Origin: DAIDKA01 sp035487155
Lineage (GTDB): Bacteria > Pseudomonadota > Gammaproteobacteria > Steroidobacterales > Steroidobacteraceae
Direction: 5' to 3'
Length of the DNA stretch: 64,000 nucleotides
Assembly (NCBI GenBank): GCA_035487155.1
Contig: DATHMK010000050.1
Location: 1-64,000 of the forward strand
The notes beneath the pieces are model-generated. The model saw only the letters and a list, made by a program, of their open reading frames with translations, did not search any database and was not told where the DNA came from. The position numbers and the translations under genes are program-made. Shown here piece after piece: positions 62,801-64,000 of the stretch. Each line of letters begins with the position of its first letter. The stretch's first letter is position 1.

Positions 62801-64000
62801 GATCAAGTTCGATACCGTGCGCAAGGAGGATCGCTACGGCGATGCAATCAAGATCGCCGACGAGGTGATTTCCAAGGCGAAGGCGATACTGGCCAAACCA
62901 CCCTCAGAGCATTATGCGATCGCTGCGCGCCGCTCCTGGTTCTGGACCGTCCAGTCGTTGCCCGACAGCATACCCACGACCCATCCGGCCGATGAACAGC
63001 TCAAGCGGCTCCTGCATTCGCAACAACAGGTCAAGGAGTTCCTGGCAGCCTACCCCAAGGCATGGCTGGCCGACACCCGTCTCGGGCGTATCGACTATGC
63101 CCTCGCGACCCTCTTTGCGCAGATGGGCCGCACCGCCGAGGCAGTGTCCGCCGCCGAAGCCGGTGCGGCGCTGTTCGACAAGGACAGTACCCGTCTGCTG
63201 GCTGACTGGTACCGCACCGGCTCGGGTCCCGTGCCCCGCGACCTCGACAAGGCCAAGCACTACGATGAGATCCTCGCCGGCCGCACCTGGGGCCTGGAAC
63301 GTTACACCCTGAGTCTGAGCGCCCTGTGGCTCGATAATCCGCGGCCCTTTCCCTACTACATCTATATCGAAGACCCGCATGATGCGAACGATGATTTCAT
63401 CGCGCGCTTCGCCTATCAGCTCGAGTACATCGAGGGCGTCAAACTCCCGGATCCCGTGAAAACCAGCTTCGCGAAACTGCTGGACATCGCGCGCAAGAAC
63501 CACGCCAGCTTCTCGGAGCTCACGATCCTCGCGCTCTCCGAGTCGATGCAGCTGCAGCTGTCGGTGAAGGACGCCATATCCAGGAAGGATTTCGCGGCCG
63601 GGGCCAAGGCCATCACGACTGCCTGGGACAAGAAGGGCGGACCCGATACGGTCAAGGACGCGATGGCCAAACTGGTCAAGGACCACCCCAGTAACGAGTT
63701 CCTCTCCCCGCTGATCGAGGTTGCCAGAGTTGTCTACTCGGGCGGCAATGCGGCCGCGATGCGCGTTGTGCTCGATGCCATCCTGGTCAAGCAGGACTTC
63801 AAACCCGGCGAGCTCTCCGGACTGCTGCGCATGCGCGCTATCGTGCTCGACAAGCTCGAGGACTACGCGGGGTCCGAAGCGGATTACACCGCGGCACTTT
63901 CGCTGCAGCCGGATGACGCCAACCTGCTGTATGGACAGGCCTACAACTGGATTGAGCAAGGCAAAAACCTGCCATCGGCCATCGCGCAACTGCAGCGCGC
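59865..64000 (+). CDS. nSTAND1 NTPase with membrane anchor and long TPR-like tail (partial, runs off window)
   Basis: At least 1378 codons are open to the window end. The N-terminus starts with PYPGLRAYGRDETDLFFGRE, the nSTAND1 entry motif, followed by Walker A GTSGSGKSS (47-55) and Walker B LLILVDQFEELF (143-154). A sensor-like TMRSEFLG and a winged-helix region (VDVSHESLIRQW, near 400-415) complete the NTPase. A short Arg/Glu-rich helix leads to one transmembrane segment (about 510-530, AALALVCLAAAGFAYL). The remaining 850 or more residues are helical repeats, some TPR-like (SYGDAGDYRDAVSWYRKAHDL). ATG overlaps the TIR stop. It is the likely sensor-switch for the TIR effector. Unlike the gene at 50049 it has no fused effector. 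Confidence 0.88.
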   Translation, partial: MTVPPRLPYPGLRAYGRDETDLFFGREGCVNEMVDILAATHFLAVLGTSGSGKSSLVRTGLLDALELGLYRAAGPLWLVVDCHPGGNAIRHLAAALLATRPHPVGDTVGDPFALESLETFLRRGPRSIAEWVTDGNLADGHNLLILVDQFEELFRYGDYAGREDAEAFVALLLESAKAHPRIHVVITMRSEFLGACALIPGLAERINASLYLTRRMTREECREAIVGPAGVMGFDIEPELVTKLLNDLSVLAPWEADRSASQMQRLSRQADQLPLMQHALSRLWQLAWRRSEGARLKLTLRDYEDIGLLRGALDQHAAEIIERLSTPAREVVPRVFRALIAGATLADAVRRPMRFGELCIVTGAEPALVREVVDAFRARDCNFLRPSNDQPLLEETIVDVSHESLIRQWSSLSEWFETEAAAHALWGRLLFDQARHSAGQGELLSGLDLATALAWWEREHPTQAWAAGHGGRYREVQHFLQRSREAEEARTRAAQERADHERRSLKRRTAAFAALALVCLAAAGFAYLDNLRLDRARVQLTGANTNLQQSRQAAQSALVAKTTALGAEQVANDRVITTADRFVVGMAERLLVTPGISSDEVQRQLQDGELYLDQLATQTANKRLIRLTQVKFAAAGARALFDRARFNEGLKLARAGDTLLLQGRDASQLDHEETLEELEIGSLIAQLYDLDALKDIATGRAEALKMARIADSLPADPSGISLLDQSRARYQIARYADTSSAAQVAEAIAAARQCLELLRHPEAPKTSERWLYEGRCHIVLGYFLYQRGKTAESAQETRRAVATLERIPKAQKTIPMLMSQSGALANQGYDLLLKKQFPQAREIFMQAESLLELTPLDISERPRLRADLISRENSVGRSYGDAGDYRDAVSWYRKAHDLGFSDAAWRDYPFLANDVDDAASNYRDALGNLAWDTDPDVLKEYVSASQDRLNVLERLIELHEARWCEGCELVDKQLLMSALIKFDTVRKEDRYGDAIKIADEVISKAKAILAKPPSEHYAIAARRSWFWTVQSLPDSIPTTHPADEQLKRLLHSQQQVKEFLAAYPKAWLADTRLGRIDYALATLFAQMGRTAEAVSAAEAGAALFDKDSTRLLADWYRTGSGPVPRDLDKAKHYDEILAGRTWGLERYTLSLSALWLDNPRPFPYYIYIEDPHDANDDFIARFAYQLEYIEGVKLPDPVKTSFAKLLDIARKNHASFSELTILALSESMQLQLSVKDAISRKDFAAGAKAITTAWDKKGGPDTVKDAMAKLVKDHPSNEFLSPLIEVARVVYSGGNAAAMRVVLDAILVKQDFKPGELSGLLRMRAIVLDKLEDYAGSEADYTAALSLQPDDANLLYGQAYNWIEQGKNLPSAIAQLQR

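Overview
The window is GC-rich, gene-dense bacterial chromosome. It carries a TonB-dependent receptor, a trehalose TreX/TreY/TreZ set, several cyclic-di-GMP proteins, CRP-type half-sites and many ATGA/GTGA start-stop overlaps. I infer a Gram-negative gammaproteobacterium, possibly of the Xanthomonadales/Nevskiales/Steroidobacter type; no rRNA or other phylogenetic marker is present to confirm this. I see no tRNA, rRNA, insertion sequence, prophage or CRISPR array.

Layout. (1) 1-7730: a membrane-spanning TIR protein, then the trehalose genes treZ (+) facing treY-glgX/treX (-). (2) 8101-20888: a BON-domain protein and a signalling block with PAS-GGDEF-EAL, REC-GGDEF-EAL, a 1495-residue propeller hybrid kinase, a secreted subtilisin-like protease behind two CRP-like sites, and a degenerate GGDEF-EAL protein. 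A structured leader precedes the first GGDEF-EAL gene. (3) 20995-41588: a catabolic island. It holds an aldehyde dehydrogenase and aromatic-acid-type MFS transporter (-). Divergent from them is a six-gene + strand operon: DUF3237, MetE-like, dihydroxyphthalate-decarboxylase-like, beta-propeller, tautomerase and M24 proteins. An SDR-thiolase-MFS-esterase operon (-) diverges from tetR-esterase (+), followed by an acyl-CoA synthetase, a TonB receptor and an SMP-30 lactonase. A decayed copy of the MFS 3' end beside the aldehyde dehydrogenase records an old duplication. (4) 41585-58317: mixed genes including a lipoprotein, DoxX-like, ankyrin, S9 peptidase, a single-chain DUF4062-nSTAND NTPase-TPR protein, LysE, an ECF sigma/anti-sigma-like group, a flavin-dependent oxidoreductase and NDH-2. 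(5) 58426-64000: a two-gene operon of a three-module TIR protein and a membrane-anchored nSTAND NTPase with a long helical-repeat tail, cut by the window end.

How the parts fit. The trehalose enzymes turn glycogen-type glucan into trehalose. The c-di-GMP block links sensing to a secreted protease, probably through a CRP/Clp-type regulator. The catabolic island has uptake (TonB receptor, two MFS), ester hydrolysis (one exported and one cytoplasmic esterase), CoA activation, thiolysis and aldehyde oxidation, consistent with breakdown of an ester-bearing, probably aromatic or alicyclic compound whose identity cannot be read here. The best candidates for an undescribed system are the TIR/nSTAND operon at the right end, the TIR receptor at the left end, and the six-gene operon at 24604-29232. 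The first two resemble NTPase-gated, NAD-consuming conflict systems but have unusual architectures.
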